From: Pontibacter burrus | GTDB taxonomy: Bacteria; Bacteroidota; Bacteroidia; Cytophagales; Hymenobacteraceae | Assembly: GCF_010686685.1 (NCBI RefSeq) | Contig: NZ_JAAGWD010000002.1 | Coordinates: 62,001 to 126,000, forward strand | Direction: 5' to 3' | Length of the DNA: 64,000 bases | Shown here: in pieces, positions 1 to 7,835 of the stretch | Numbering within the stretch: position 1 is the first letter of the stretch | How the letters are laid out: every line of letters starts with the position of its first letter | Program-made: the position numbers and the translations under genes | The notes under the pieces: model-generated | Seen by the model: only the letters and a program-made list of their open reading frames with translations | The model's database searches: none | What the model was told of the DNA's origin: nothing

Positions 1-1
1 G

Positions 2-1216
2 ATATTTAAAGTAGGTGAGTTCAAGAGCGCTGTAGAGCCTTTCTTCCTGGATAAGATGAGCGACCCGGCACGTCTGCAGATGCAGTCTTTCCTGAATTCG
101 ATCAATGATTTCCAGATGCGCAACATCGCAAAATCGCGCAACAAGACTTTTGAAGAGCTGAAGAATATTTCAGATAATTTGCTGGTGCGTAACGCCGAAG
201 ATGCCAAAAAGTACGGCTTGATCACCGATGTTGGTTACTACGATGAGGCCATCACTTACCTGAAAGAGCAGGCTGGCGTTGAGGCAAAAGATAAACTGGA
301 GCTGGTAGCTTACAGCAAATACAAGAAAGCTGAAGGGAATAAAGAGTCTAACTCATCTAAAAACCGCATTGCCGTTATTTATGCGGAAGGCGACATTGTT
401 GATGGCAAAGGCGATGACGACAACATTGGCAGCGACCGTTACGCCGAAGCGATCCGCAAGGCCCGCCTGGATGACAGAGTGAAAGCTGTTGTACTGCGTA
501 TTAGTTCGCCGGGCGGTAGCGCACTGGCATCAGACGTAATGTGGCGCGAAATTCAGCTTACCCGTAAGGTGAAGCCTGTTATTGCATCTATGTCCGATAT
601 GGCGGCGTCAGGTGGCTACTATCTGGCCATGGGTTGCGATACCATTGTAGCACACCCGAACACTATTACCGGTAGCATCGGTGTGTTTGGTATTATCCCG
701 AACATCCAGGGCTTTATGAACAACAAGCTGGGCATAACTATAGATAATGTAAAGACTGGCAAGTACTCTGATATTCCTACGCTAACTCGCCCGATGACAG
801 CTTTTGAGCAGCAAATTGTGCAGCAGCAGATTGACCAGATCTACGACGTGTTTACCAAGAAAGCAGCACAAGGCCGTGGCATGACGCAGGATAAACTGAA
901 AGAGTATGCATCGGGCCGTGTTTGGTCTGGTGCCGAAGCCAAAGAGCGTAACCTGGTAGACGTATTTGGCGGCCTTGATAAAGCAATTGAGATTGCGGCA
1001 GCTAAAGCCAATATCACGGACGACTACCGTTTAACAGAGCTTCCGGCGCGTAAGTCGTTCCTGGAAGAGCTGGTAGGCGACACTGGCAAGCAGGTAAAAG
1101 AAAGCTACGTAAAAGCAGAACTGGGCGAACTATACCCGCTTTACAACATGTATAAAAAAGTAGAGCACCTGCAGGGCATCCAAACCCGCATGCCTTACAA
1201 CCTGAGCGTGGAATAA
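2..1216 (+). CDS. sppA: Signal peptide peptidase SppA, 67K type (5' truncated by window)
   Basis: Membrane-bound serine protease that degrades cleaved signal peptides. The reading frame is open to the window edge, so the ATG at 56 is internal; about 404 C-terminal residues are visible. Both catalytic residues can be placed by analogy with E. coli SppA: the general-base Lys in GEFKSAVEPF (codon 23-25, upstream of the ATG at 56) and the nucleophile Ser in DMAASGGYY (codon 608-610). The SSPGGSALASD stretch and the GSIGVFG segment are typical of the family's C-terminal domain. The N-terminal membrane anchor lies outside the window. A strong terminator follows 48 bp after the stop, so this is the end of its transcript. 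Confidence 0.95.
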   Translation: MFKVGEFKSAVEPFFLDKMSDPARLQMQSFLNSINDFQMRNIAKSRNKTFEELKNISDNLLVRNAEDAKKYGLITDVGYYDEAITYLKEQAGVEAKDKLELVAYSKYKKAEGNKESNSSKNRIAVIYAEGDIVDGKGDDDNIGSDRYAEAIRKARLDDRVKAVVLRISSPGGSALASDVMWREIQLTRKVKPVIASMSDMAASGGYYLAMGCDTIVAHPNTITGSIGVFGIIPNIQGFMNNKLGITIDNVKTGKYSDIPTLTRPMTAFEQQIVQQQIDQIYDVFTKKAAQGRGMTQDKLKEYASGRVWSGAEAKERNLVDVFGGLDKAIEIAAAKANITDDYRLTELPARKSFLEELVGDTGKQVKESYVKAELGELYPLYNMYKKVEHLQGIQTRMPYNLSVE

Positions 1217-1263
1217 TTTTGAATGAGTGAATGAGCGATTGTGCTCTACACTATCTATACTTT

Positions 1264-1305
1264 AAAACCGCCGTGGCTATAGTTAGCCACGGCGGTTTTG
1301 TTTTT
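1264..1305 (+). terminator. Rho-independent terminator after sppA
   Basis: Perfect 16-bp stem (1264-1279 with 1284-1299), 4-nt loop TAGT, followed by GTTTTTG. The loop and its closing bases spell CTATAGTTAG, so the window's abundant CTATAG palindrome sits exactly at the hairpin tip. Confidence 0.9.
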
Positions 1306-1396
1306 GAGGGAGATTTAATTTTAGAAGACCACTGTAAACTATAGTTTTGATGTTCTGTAATTTACGGCTATAGTTTCAAACCTGTGATGAAAGTCA

Positions 1397-1428
1397 TTTA
1401 TTCAGAACTATAAAATCGGCTACCTTTG
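1397..1428 (+). promoter_or_regulatory. Bacteroidota-type promoter for the nucleoside phosphorylase
   Basis: TTTA at 1397-1400, 20-nt spacer, TACCTTTG at 1421-1428. This fits the TTTG-N19-21-TAnnTTTG pattern known for the Bacteroidota primary sigma factor, with one mismatch in the -33 box. The expected transcript start is about 45 nt before the ATG at 1481. Confidence 0.65.
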
Positions 1429-1480
1429 CACCACTTAATTCAGTAATTTACTTCAGTCACTTAATCATACTTAAATTGCC

Positions 1481-2296
1481 ATGATGCAGCAACTACACGA
1501 AGCCAAAGCCTATATACAGCAGCACACAGAAAACTTTGCTCCGGAATTCGGGATTATTCTGGGAACCGGCTTGGGCGCTCTTGTAAACGAGATAGAAGTA
1601 CAGTACAGCCTTTCATATGCTGATATTCCACATTTTCCGGTATCAACAGTAGAGAGCCACTCTGGCAAACTGATTCTGGGTACGCTGGGTGGGCGTCGTG
1701 TGATCGTGATGCAGGGCCGCTTCCATTACTACGAAGGCTATGACATGCACCAGGTGGTGTTTCCGGTAAGGGTAATGAAATTGCTGGGCATCCGCAAGCT
1801 GTTTGTGTCTAACGCATCAGGCGGTTTAAATCCGGAGTTTAACGTAAGCGACCTGATGATCCAGACCGACCACATTAACCTGCAGCCATCTAACCCGCTT
1901 ATCGGCCCGAACCTGGATGAACTCGGACCACGCTTCCCGGATATGAGCGAAGCTTATGACCGCATAATGGTACAGCAGGCATTAGAGATTGCCGCAAAAG
2001 AAGGTTTTACCGCGCGAACTGGTGTGTATGCTAGTGTGCCAGGCCCGATACTGGAAACCCTAGCCGAGTACAGCTATATCCGAACTATAGGTGCAGATGC
2101 GGTTGGCATGTCAACGGTGCCGGAAGTAATTGCTGCCCGCCACATGGGCCTTCCGGTGTTTGCAGTTTCGGTTATTACCGATATGGGTACGCCGGACAGA
2201 ATCAAGAAAGTGATCCTGAGCGATATTCTGGAAGCTGCAGCTATAGCCGAACCGCGCATGACCAAGCTTATCCGTGAGCTGATTGCTGTACAGTAA
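1481..2296 (+). CDS. Purine nucleoside phosphorylase, trimeric type
   Basis: Cytosolic enzyme cleaving purine (deoxy)ribonucleosides with phosphate to free base and (deoxy)ribose-1-phosphate in purine salvage. The 271 residues match the normal size of the trimeric PNP/XapA class. Visible family signatures are ILGTGLG near residue 27 (phosphate loop), the segment MQGRFHYYEGYD, FVSNASGG near 110, the SVPGPILET region and GADAVGMSTVPE near 205-216, which contains the purine-binding part. Two ATG codons stand in tandem (1481 and 1484) and either could be used. It is a single-gene transcript between its own promoter and a bidirectional terminator. The choice between inosine- and guanosine-preferring subtypes cannot be made by eye. 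Confidence 0.95.
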   Translation: MMQQLHEAKAYIQQHTENFAPEFGIILGTGLGALVNEIEVQYSLSYADIPHFPVSTVESHSGKLILGTLGGRRVIVMQGRFHYYEGYDMHQVVFPVRVMKLLGIRKLFVSNASGGLNPEFNVSDLMIQTDHINLQPSNPLIGPNLDELGPRFPDMSEAYDRIMVQQALEIAAKEGFTARTGVYASVPGPILETLAEYSYIRTIGADAVGMSTVPEVIAARHMGLPVFAVSVITDMGTPDRIKKVILSDILEAAAIAEPRMTKLIRELIAVQ

Positions 2297-2303
2297 TAGC
2301 AGT

Positions 2304-2360
2304 AACTATAAAAGAAAGCGTCCCGGCTAAACTATAGCCGGGGCGCTTTCTTTTATAGTT
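2304..2360. terminator. Bidirectional terminator with CTATAGTT-type arms
   Basis: Long inverted repeat between convergent genes. The outer arms read AACTATAAAAGAAAGCG and CGCTTTCTTTTATAGTT, and the inner part CCCGGCTA/TAGCCGGG. T-rich tracts follow on both strands. It serves the phosphorylase gene on + and the DUF4249 gene on -. The same outer-arm design recurs at 62321-62370. Confidence 0.9.
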
Positions 2361-3167
2361 TTAATTATCCTCTTTAATAATAACAGTCTTGCGGTCGTAA
2401 ACCAGGTTTGTGAAGATGCCAATGCCGCCCTGTACAGATGATTTTATTTTAGTAGGCTGTGAGAACGGGTTGCCGTTGGCGTTTCGGGCATCGCTTACAG
2501 AGCGCAGAAAGTCATAGTATTGCTTCTCGATGTTGAACAGCGACAGAATCAATGTATCACCTACTTCATAATCGTAAGCCGAACCGTAGGTAGTTACTTT
2601 CCCGTTGGTGAGGTTATCGTCTGTAACAAAATCGCGCCGCGCATTCTTTTTCATGCTGCCTACATGGGTCATGTAGCGGTAATAATTGGTCATATCCGGG
2701 TCGTCCTGGAAAGTAGTTAAGAGCAGCGCCTTGTCTTTGTCGTTAAACTTCCACTCCAGTTCCGAGATCGGTACTTTCGGTAAAATAGTGGTGAAGCCGG
2801 TCACCACCCGGTCTTTCGTACCTATTACTTCTATACGATATGTTTCGCCGGGCTTGGCGTTCATGCGTGTGGAAGATTTATGCGTGTAGTAGCGGTTTGT
2901 ACGGTTGTTGTAGCCCGGGTTATAGTTTAGCTGCACGCGCTTGTCCCGGTACATAATGTAAACTTCGGTGCTGGGTATAGCAGGTGCAGTAGGCGGATCA
3001 AAGTAAGACGAAGACTCGAGTACAGTAGCTTCGAAAGTATAACCGTTCTCTAGATAGCACTCCACAACCAGTTGCGGCTCATGTGGCGGCAACACTACTT
3101 CTATCTCTTTCTCCATATCGCAGCTCAGTAAAAACACGAGCGGCAGCAGGTATAAAATGCGTTTCAT
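2361..3167 (-). CDS. DUF4249 family lipoprotein (TonB receptor partner)
   Basis: 268-residue predicted outer-membrane lipoprotein. The N-terminus has a lipobox (LVFLLSC, lipidated Cys about residue 16) after a Lys/Arg-hydrophobic leader. The remainder resembles the DUF4249 family of Bacteroidota, which is usually encoded directly after a carboxypeptidase-regulatory-domain TonB receptor, as here. Its ATG overlaps the receptor's TGA by one base (TGATG on the minus strand), which suggests translational coupling. The biochemical function is unknown; from its genetic pairing it probably works as a surface partner of the receptor. Confidence 0.85.
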   Translation of the reverse strand: MKRILYLLPLVFLLSCDMEKEIEVVLPPHEPQLVVECYLENGYTFEATVLESSSYFDPPTAPAIPSTEVYIMYRDKRVQLNYNPGYNNRTNRYYTHKSSTRMNAKPGETYRIEVIGTKDRVVTGFTTILPKVPISELEWKFNDKDKALLLTTFQDDPDMTNYYRYMTHVGSMKKNARRDFVTDDNLTNGKVTTYGSAYDYEVGDTLILSLFNIEKQYYDFLRSVSDARNANGNPFSQPTKIKSSVQGGIGIFTNLVYDRKTVIIKEDN

Positions 3168-5470
3168 CAGAACTTAAAATTATAGGTAACCGAAGGAATA
3201 ACCGGGAACAGCGAAACCTGTTTGGCCCGGAAGCCAATGGTCTGATCTTCGTCGTCGCGCATCTGCTCAAAGTACACAAAGTAAGGATTCCGGCGGTTAT
3301 AAGCGTTGTAGGCACTAAAGGTAAGATCAGCTTCGCCTCGCTTAGGTTTCAGCTTCCAGACTGCGCCCAGGTCCAGGCGGTGCGATGCCTGCAGCCGGAA
3401 GCTGTTCCGGTCAGAATAGATTGGTACAATGCCTGGCTCTTTCCCCTGCACATCCTGCAACGGAAAACGGGCCACAGGCAGCGAAAAAGCATTGCCGGTG
3501 CCATACACAAAAGCGCCTGTAAGGTGGAGCCGTTTGTTTAGTTTATGCAGTAATACAAGGCTGATGTCGTGGCGGCGGTCGTATCGGGTTGGGAAGCGCC
3601 GGCCGTCATTAATCTCATCAAACTGGCGGTAAGTCCACGACAGGGTGTAGCCCAACCAGCCGGTGGTGCGTCCTTTTATTTTTTCAAGGTAAATTTCGTT
3701 TCCGTAGCTTTCTCCTTTGCCAAACAGGAATTCATTCTCCAGGCTGTCGTTCACAAAAACATTGGCCCCATCGCGGAAGTCTATCTGGCGGTGCATCCAC
3801 TTATAGTATAGCTCATTTGTGATCAGGTACTTTCCGTCGCCGAATAAGTGGCTTACGCCCAAGGCTAGCTGCTGCGAGCGCTGCGGCTTTACGCGTGGTG
3901 TAGACGGAAACCAGATATCAGTAGGCAAGGAAGCGCCTGAATTAGCTACCAGGTGAATGTACTGCATCATGCTGGCGTAGCTGGCTTTTAGCGAGGTGTT
4001 GGTGCTTAAACTATAGCGGGCAGCAGCGCGTGGTTCCAAGGCAGTATAGGTCTTGCCCTGGCTGTTGAAGCCCGAAAAGCGCAGGCCATAGTTCAGCGAT
4101 AGCTGTGCATTCAGCTGGAAATCATCAGAAAGATAAGCCCCGAACTCTGTTGCCTGGTAGGTATTGCCAGCACTAAAGTTCTGCAGATCATCGTCGCTGT
4201 CGAAGTTAAGGCGGCCTACCGTAAAGCCGTGTTTTATGCCTGCAGCGCCAAATTTTATAGTATGTTTCTCAGCAGGGCGCCACTCAAAATCAGTTTTAAG
4301 CGTCACATCCTGCACATCCGAACGCAGGTTAAAGCTGAATACATCTATTTTATTGTTTATGTTGTACTCGTACCCCGTGGCGGAAAGCGATGTATTCACA
4401 AACAGGCGCGGATTAAAGGTATGGCGCCAGTTAAGTGCACCCATAGTATTGCCCCAGTTAAACGAAAAGCTGAAGCCAGCATCGTTAAAAGTAAAGAAGT
4501 CGCGTCCGAAGTACCCACTCAGCGAGATCTCGTCGTAGGGGGTTGGCTTATAGTCCAGGCGGGCATTAAAGTCATAAAAATAGTAGTCGGGGATGGGGCT
4601 GTAGTCTTTTTTATCTTTGTTTACTTTGTTGATCAGGCGCGTAAAAGTATCTACGTAGGTGCGTCTGCCCGAAATCAGGAACGTAGCCTTATCCTTTTTG
4701 ATCGGACCATCAATCGTAAGCCTGGATGAGATCAGGCCAATGCCGCCGTTTACGCCAATCTTCTCGTTATTGCCACGGTTCATGCGCACATCCAACACCG
4801 ACGACAGCCTGCCGCCAAACTGAGCCGGAAAACCGCCTTTGTAAAGCTCCACATTCCGGATAGCATCGGGGTTAAACACACTGAAGAAACCGAACAGGTG
4901 CGAAGGGTTATAGATAACGGCATCATCAAGCAGTACCAGGTTCTGGTCGGGACCGCCACCGCGCACATACAGCCCTGAAGAACCCTCGCCACCAGACTGC
5001 ACGCCCGGCTTTAACTGCAGCGTTTTAATCAGGTCCACTTCCCCGAAAAGGGCAGGCAACAGCTTTGCCTCGCGCGAGCTGAGCTGCTCTACACTCATGC
5101 GGTTGTCATTTAGTTTCTGTTCCAGGCTGTTTGTTTCTACTATTACTTCCTGTAGTTTATTTTCGGTGGGCTGCAGGGCAATGGCTATAGTTTGAGCTGA
5201 GGAATTAACCGTTATAGTTTGGCTGTAAGGTTGGTAGCCAATGTACGTAACTTGCAGCTGATAACTACCAGCAGGCAACGATAAGGTATAAAATCCGCGT
5301 GTGTCGGTGGATGCACCTGTTTTAAGTTCGGGCACAGCTACCGTAGCGCCAATCAGGGGTTGGCTATCGGTGGCAGAGCGAACAATACCACTTACAGTAT
5401 AACGCTGGGCAAATCCGGCACTGGAGAGTAAAATAAAGCAAATAAAAAGTAAGTACCGGGTTAAAGGCAT
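3167..5470 (-). CDS. TonB-dependent outer-membrane receptor with carboxypeptidase-like regulatory domain
   Basis: 767 residues. Signal peptide (residues 1-21, cleavage near GFAQ), a carboxypeptidase-D regulatory-like beta-sandwich domain (about 22-110, ending in IALQPTENKLQEVIVE), a plug domain (about 120-240, with PGVQSGGEGSSGLYVRGGG and LDDAVIYNPSHLFGFFSVF), then a 22-strand-type barrel ending in an aromatic residue (VTYNFKF). It should import a ligand across the outer membrane using TonB energy. The regulatory domain replaces the usual FecA-type signalling domain, and no anti-sigma or sigma gene is adjacent. It forms a coupled pair with the DUF4249 gene. The substrate cannot be told from sequence. 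Confidence 0.93.
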   Translation of the reverse strand: MPLTRYLLFICFILLSSAGFAQRYTVSGIVRSATDSQPLIGATVAVPELKTGASTDTRGFYTLSLPAGSYQLQVTYIGYQPYSQTITVNSSAQTIAIALQPTENKLQEVIVETNSLEQKLNDNRMSVEQLSSREAKLLPALFGEVDLIKTLQLKPGVQSGGEGSSGLYVRGGGPDQNLVLLDDAVIYNPSHLFGFFSVFNPDAIRNVELYKGGFPAQFGGRLSSVLDVRMNRGNNEKIGVNGGIGLISSRLTIDGPIKKDKATFLISGRRTYVDTFTRLINKVNKDKKDYSPIPDYYFYDFNARLDYKPTPYDEISLSGYFGRDFFTFNDAGFSFSFNWGNTMGALNWRHTFNPRLFVNTSLSATGYEYNINNKIDVFSFNLRSDVQDVTLKTDFEWRPAEKHTIKFGAAGIKHGFTVGRLNFDSDDDLQNFSAGNTYQATEFGAYLSDDFQLNAQLSLNYGLRFSGFNSQGKTYTALEPRAAARYSLSTNTSLKASYASMMQYIHLVANSGASLPTDIWFPSTPRVKPQRSQQLALGVSHLFGDGKYLITNELYYKWMHRQIDFRDGANVFVNDSLENEFLFGKGESYGNEIYLEKIKGRTTGWLGYTLSWTYRQFDEINDGRRFPTRYDRRHDISLVLLHKLNKRLHLTGAFVYGTGNAFSLPVARFPLQDVQGKEPGIVPIYSDRNSFRLQASHRLDLGAVWKLKPKRGEADLTFSAYNAYNRRNPYFVYFEQMRDDEDQTIGFRAKQVSLFPVIPSVTYNFKF

Positions 5471-5494
5471 GTTGTAAACGGTTATTAATCAGTG

Positions 5495-5502
5495 CAAAAC
5501 TA
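5495..5502 (-). promoter_or_regulatory. Putative -7 box for the TonB receptor operon
   Basis: On the minus strand TAGTTTTG (TAnnTTTG) lies 25 bp upstream of the receptor ATG, with a TTTC half-match about 20 nt further upstream. It overlaps a CTATAGTT-like element. Confidence 0.45.
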
Positions 5503-5588
5503 TACAATTTATAGCCAGCAGCCGAAATTTTATTTTAGCCATAGAAACACAACATGCCAGAAATCTGATTGTTTGATGTAAATAAATT

Positions 5589-5639
5589 GAATCTAAACTA
5601 TAGGAATGCCAATTTCTGCAAACGCTATAGTTTAGATTC
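5589..5639. repeat. 15-bp inverted repeat containing the CTATAG motif
   Basis: GAATCTAAACTATAG at 5589-5603 is the exact reverse complement of CTATAGTTTAGATTC at 5625-5639, around a 21-nt loop. It sits in the 247-bp gap between the TonB receptor and the M61 peptidase. It may be the peptidase terminator or a repeat unit; the T-tract is poor. Confidence 0.6.
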
Positions 5640-5717
5640 TTTGCGTATTGGTTGAGAATAAAACGGATGTGTTTCACAAAGCGCTTCAAACGCCTTAGCA
5701 GCTATAGTTAAATACAG

Positions 5718-7607
5718 TTACTGAGCGCCTTTTCCGAGCCAGGCAGCACGAAGAGCCAGTTGCCCTGGTGTAGCATTCGGGGCGGGCTCCAGGTAATGGG
5801 GAACCATGCGCTCCTGTTGGCGCACCTTACCCTTCAGGGTTAACTCCTGCATTACGCCTGCTTTGTTCTTCCGGCCAACGGTTACAGTTATTTCCTGCCC
5901 AGGCTTCATTTCCTGTAATTCTTCTCCTATAAGTTGGCGCACATTTGCCGGCGAGATTTCAGTGCCGTTCCATTTCAACAGCTGGTCGCCGGCCTGCAGG
6001 CCTAGTTCACGACCAAAAGGGTCCAGGTTATCCGCTGATTCTACAATCAGTTTACCGGTTTCTTCATCGTAGCCGGACATAAAGCCGCCGTAAGAATTTA
6101 CCAGCTGTTTCGACAGGGGCTCGTACAGGATGCCTACCTTTTTAAAGGTTTCTTCCAGTGGCAGTGGCTCGTTACCTTCTACATAACGGGTAAAAAACTG
6201 CCGTATTTCCGGGTAAGTCAGTTCTGTGATCTTATCAAACAGTTCATCGTCTTTAAAGGCTTTGTCTTTGCCATAGGTTTTGCCCAGGTCCTGCATCAGG
6301 TCGCGCAGGCCGCGTTTGCCACCCGAAAGCTCCCGCAGCCGCACATCCAGCACCATGCCTATCAGCGCTCCTTTCTGGTATACGTTTCCATATTCCTTCT
6401 CATATTTATCCAGCACAAACTTGCTCATTTCTGTAAACGGAAGGGTATCGTTATAGTATGCTTTGGATGTGGCAATGTACTCCTGCAGTTTACCTAAAAA
6501 CTCTTCCATCCCGATCAGGCCTTCATACACCTGCACATGCGAGGCAAAATATTCGGTTACGCCTTCGTACATCCACAAATGCTTCGACATATCCGGGTTA
6601 ATAAAATCGAAATTGCCGATCTGCTCAGAGTGTATCGTCAGCGGTGTTACAATATGGAAAAACTCGTGTGCAGCCACATCGCGCATGGTACTTGTAAACT
6701 GCTCTTCCGGCATCTCGGGCAGGAAGTAAACCGAGGAATTGGAGTGTTCCAGGGCGCCATAAGAGCCGGTCTTGCCTACGCGCTCCGGCACATAGATCAG
6801 AAAAGCATATTTATCTACAGGCAGTTTTCCGCCCAGGTAACTGCGCTGCGCTTCCAGTATATCGTTAATATTTGCTGCAATGGGTTTGGATGTGATACGG
6901 CCGCTTGGCGAGTAAACCGATACCAGCACACTGGCACTGCCTATAGTCAGTACAGTAGTGTCAGGGACATTATACATCAGCGGCGAGTCGGCCAGCGTTA
7001 CGTAATCGTCAACCAGGTAGGTGTCTGTTGTGGCTGTAGATGCAGTGGCAATAAGCGGAGTAGAGCCGTAAAAGCCCTGTGGTTTGGTAATATTCAGCTC
7101 ATAAGGTGCCTGTTTCAGGCCATCCAGATAACCAATAAATCCGAAAGGGTTTATCAGGAAATTTTTACCTGCTTCGATGTTTGTGCCGCCCGGTTCAAAT
7201 ACTGTATCGGTTTTCTTGATGGCATCAAAAGTATCGTCTACCCAGTAGGTTATTTTCTCCAGGTCTTTTGCGTTGCCGATTTTCCACCGGTTTGTGTCGA
7301 GCTGCTGTACCGGCAGCTTTGCGCCTTTTTTATCGAGTGCTGTAAACTCCGATACAAACTTCCCGAAATCAGAAACAGAGTAAGTGCCCGGCACAATTTT
7401 AGGCATGTTATAGATCACCTCATCCTGTTTAATTTCAGGAGGCATTATAGTGACCATTACCTTGTCACTTTTCACTTGGTTCAGGTCCAGGGCAACTATG
7501 TAGCGGTCAGTTGCTGGTTTGTATGCAGTGGTTTGCCCAGGCCGTGCCGACGAGCAGCCAGGTAGCGTAATGGTGCAGAGCAGGATAAAGTATCTGTTAA
7601 GGTTCAT
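5718..7607 (-). CDS. M61 family metallopeptidase with PDZ domain (lipoprotein)
   Basis: 629 residues. The lipobox LPGC (about residues 15-18) predicts an outer-membrane or periplasmic lipoprotein. An N-terminal beta-sandwich is followed by a gluzincin-type catalytic core with the zinc motif HEFFH (about residue 316) and the downstream glutamate region WMYEGVTEYFASH. A PDZ domain near residues 515-600 includes DNLDPFGRELGLQAGD. These match the M61 (glycyl aminopeptidase-like) family, whose members cleave N-terminal Gly/Ala/Ser residues. All zinc ligands appear intact. Same strand as the ABC permeases upstream, but a 228-bp gap suggests a separate transcript. Confidence 0.92.
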   Translation of the reverse strand: MNLNRYFILLCTITLPGCSSARPGQTTAYKPATDRYIVALDLNQVKSDKVMVTIMPPEIKQDEVIYNMPKIVPGTYSVSDFGKFVSEFTALDKKGAKLPVQQLDTNRWKIGNAKDLEKITYWVDDTFDAIKKTDTVFEPGGTNIEAGKNFLINPFGFIGYLDGLKQAPYELNITKPQGFYGSTPLIATASTATTDTYLVDDYVTLADSPLMYNVPDTTVLTIGSASVLVSVYSPSGRITSKPIAANINDILEAQRSYLGGKLPVDKYAFLIYVPERVGKTGSYGALEHSNSSVYFLPEMPEEQFTSTMRDVAAHEFFHIVTPLTIHSEQIGNFDFINPDMSKHLWMYEGVTEYFASHVQVYEGLIGMEEFLGKLQEYIATSKAYYNDTLPFTEMSKFVLDKYEKEYGNVYQKGALIGMVLDVRLRELSGGKRGLRDLMQDLGKTYGKDKAFKDDELFDKITELTYPEIRQFFTRYVEGNEPLPLEETFKKVGILYEPLSKQLVNSYGGFMSGYDEETGKLIVESADNLDPFGRELGLQAGDQLLKWNGTEISPANVRQLIGEELQEMKPGQEITVTVGRKNKAGVMQELTLKGKVRQQERMVPHYLEPAPNATPGQLALRAAWLGKGAQ

Positions 7608-7835
7608 GCGTTTTTATGGTTTCAGTTTGCCGGTGTTGTGTAAACGTGTACAGGCTGTTTTTAGATGTATAACTTTTAGGCCTTAGAACTAAACTATAGC
7701 AACACTGCTTTAAGCTAAACTATAGCTATAGTTGGCAGTCGCGAAAGAGGACAGCAGTAAAGTTGAAAGGATGCATTGCCGGTATTCCAGCGCTGCATCC
7801 CTTCTAAAACAAACAACAAACAACTTCTATATATT

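Noticed and set aside
6537..7565. 342-codon ORF antisense to the M61 peptidase gene
   Set aside because: Translation is Cys/Arg rich with no domain, while the opposite frame has an intact zinc peptidase.
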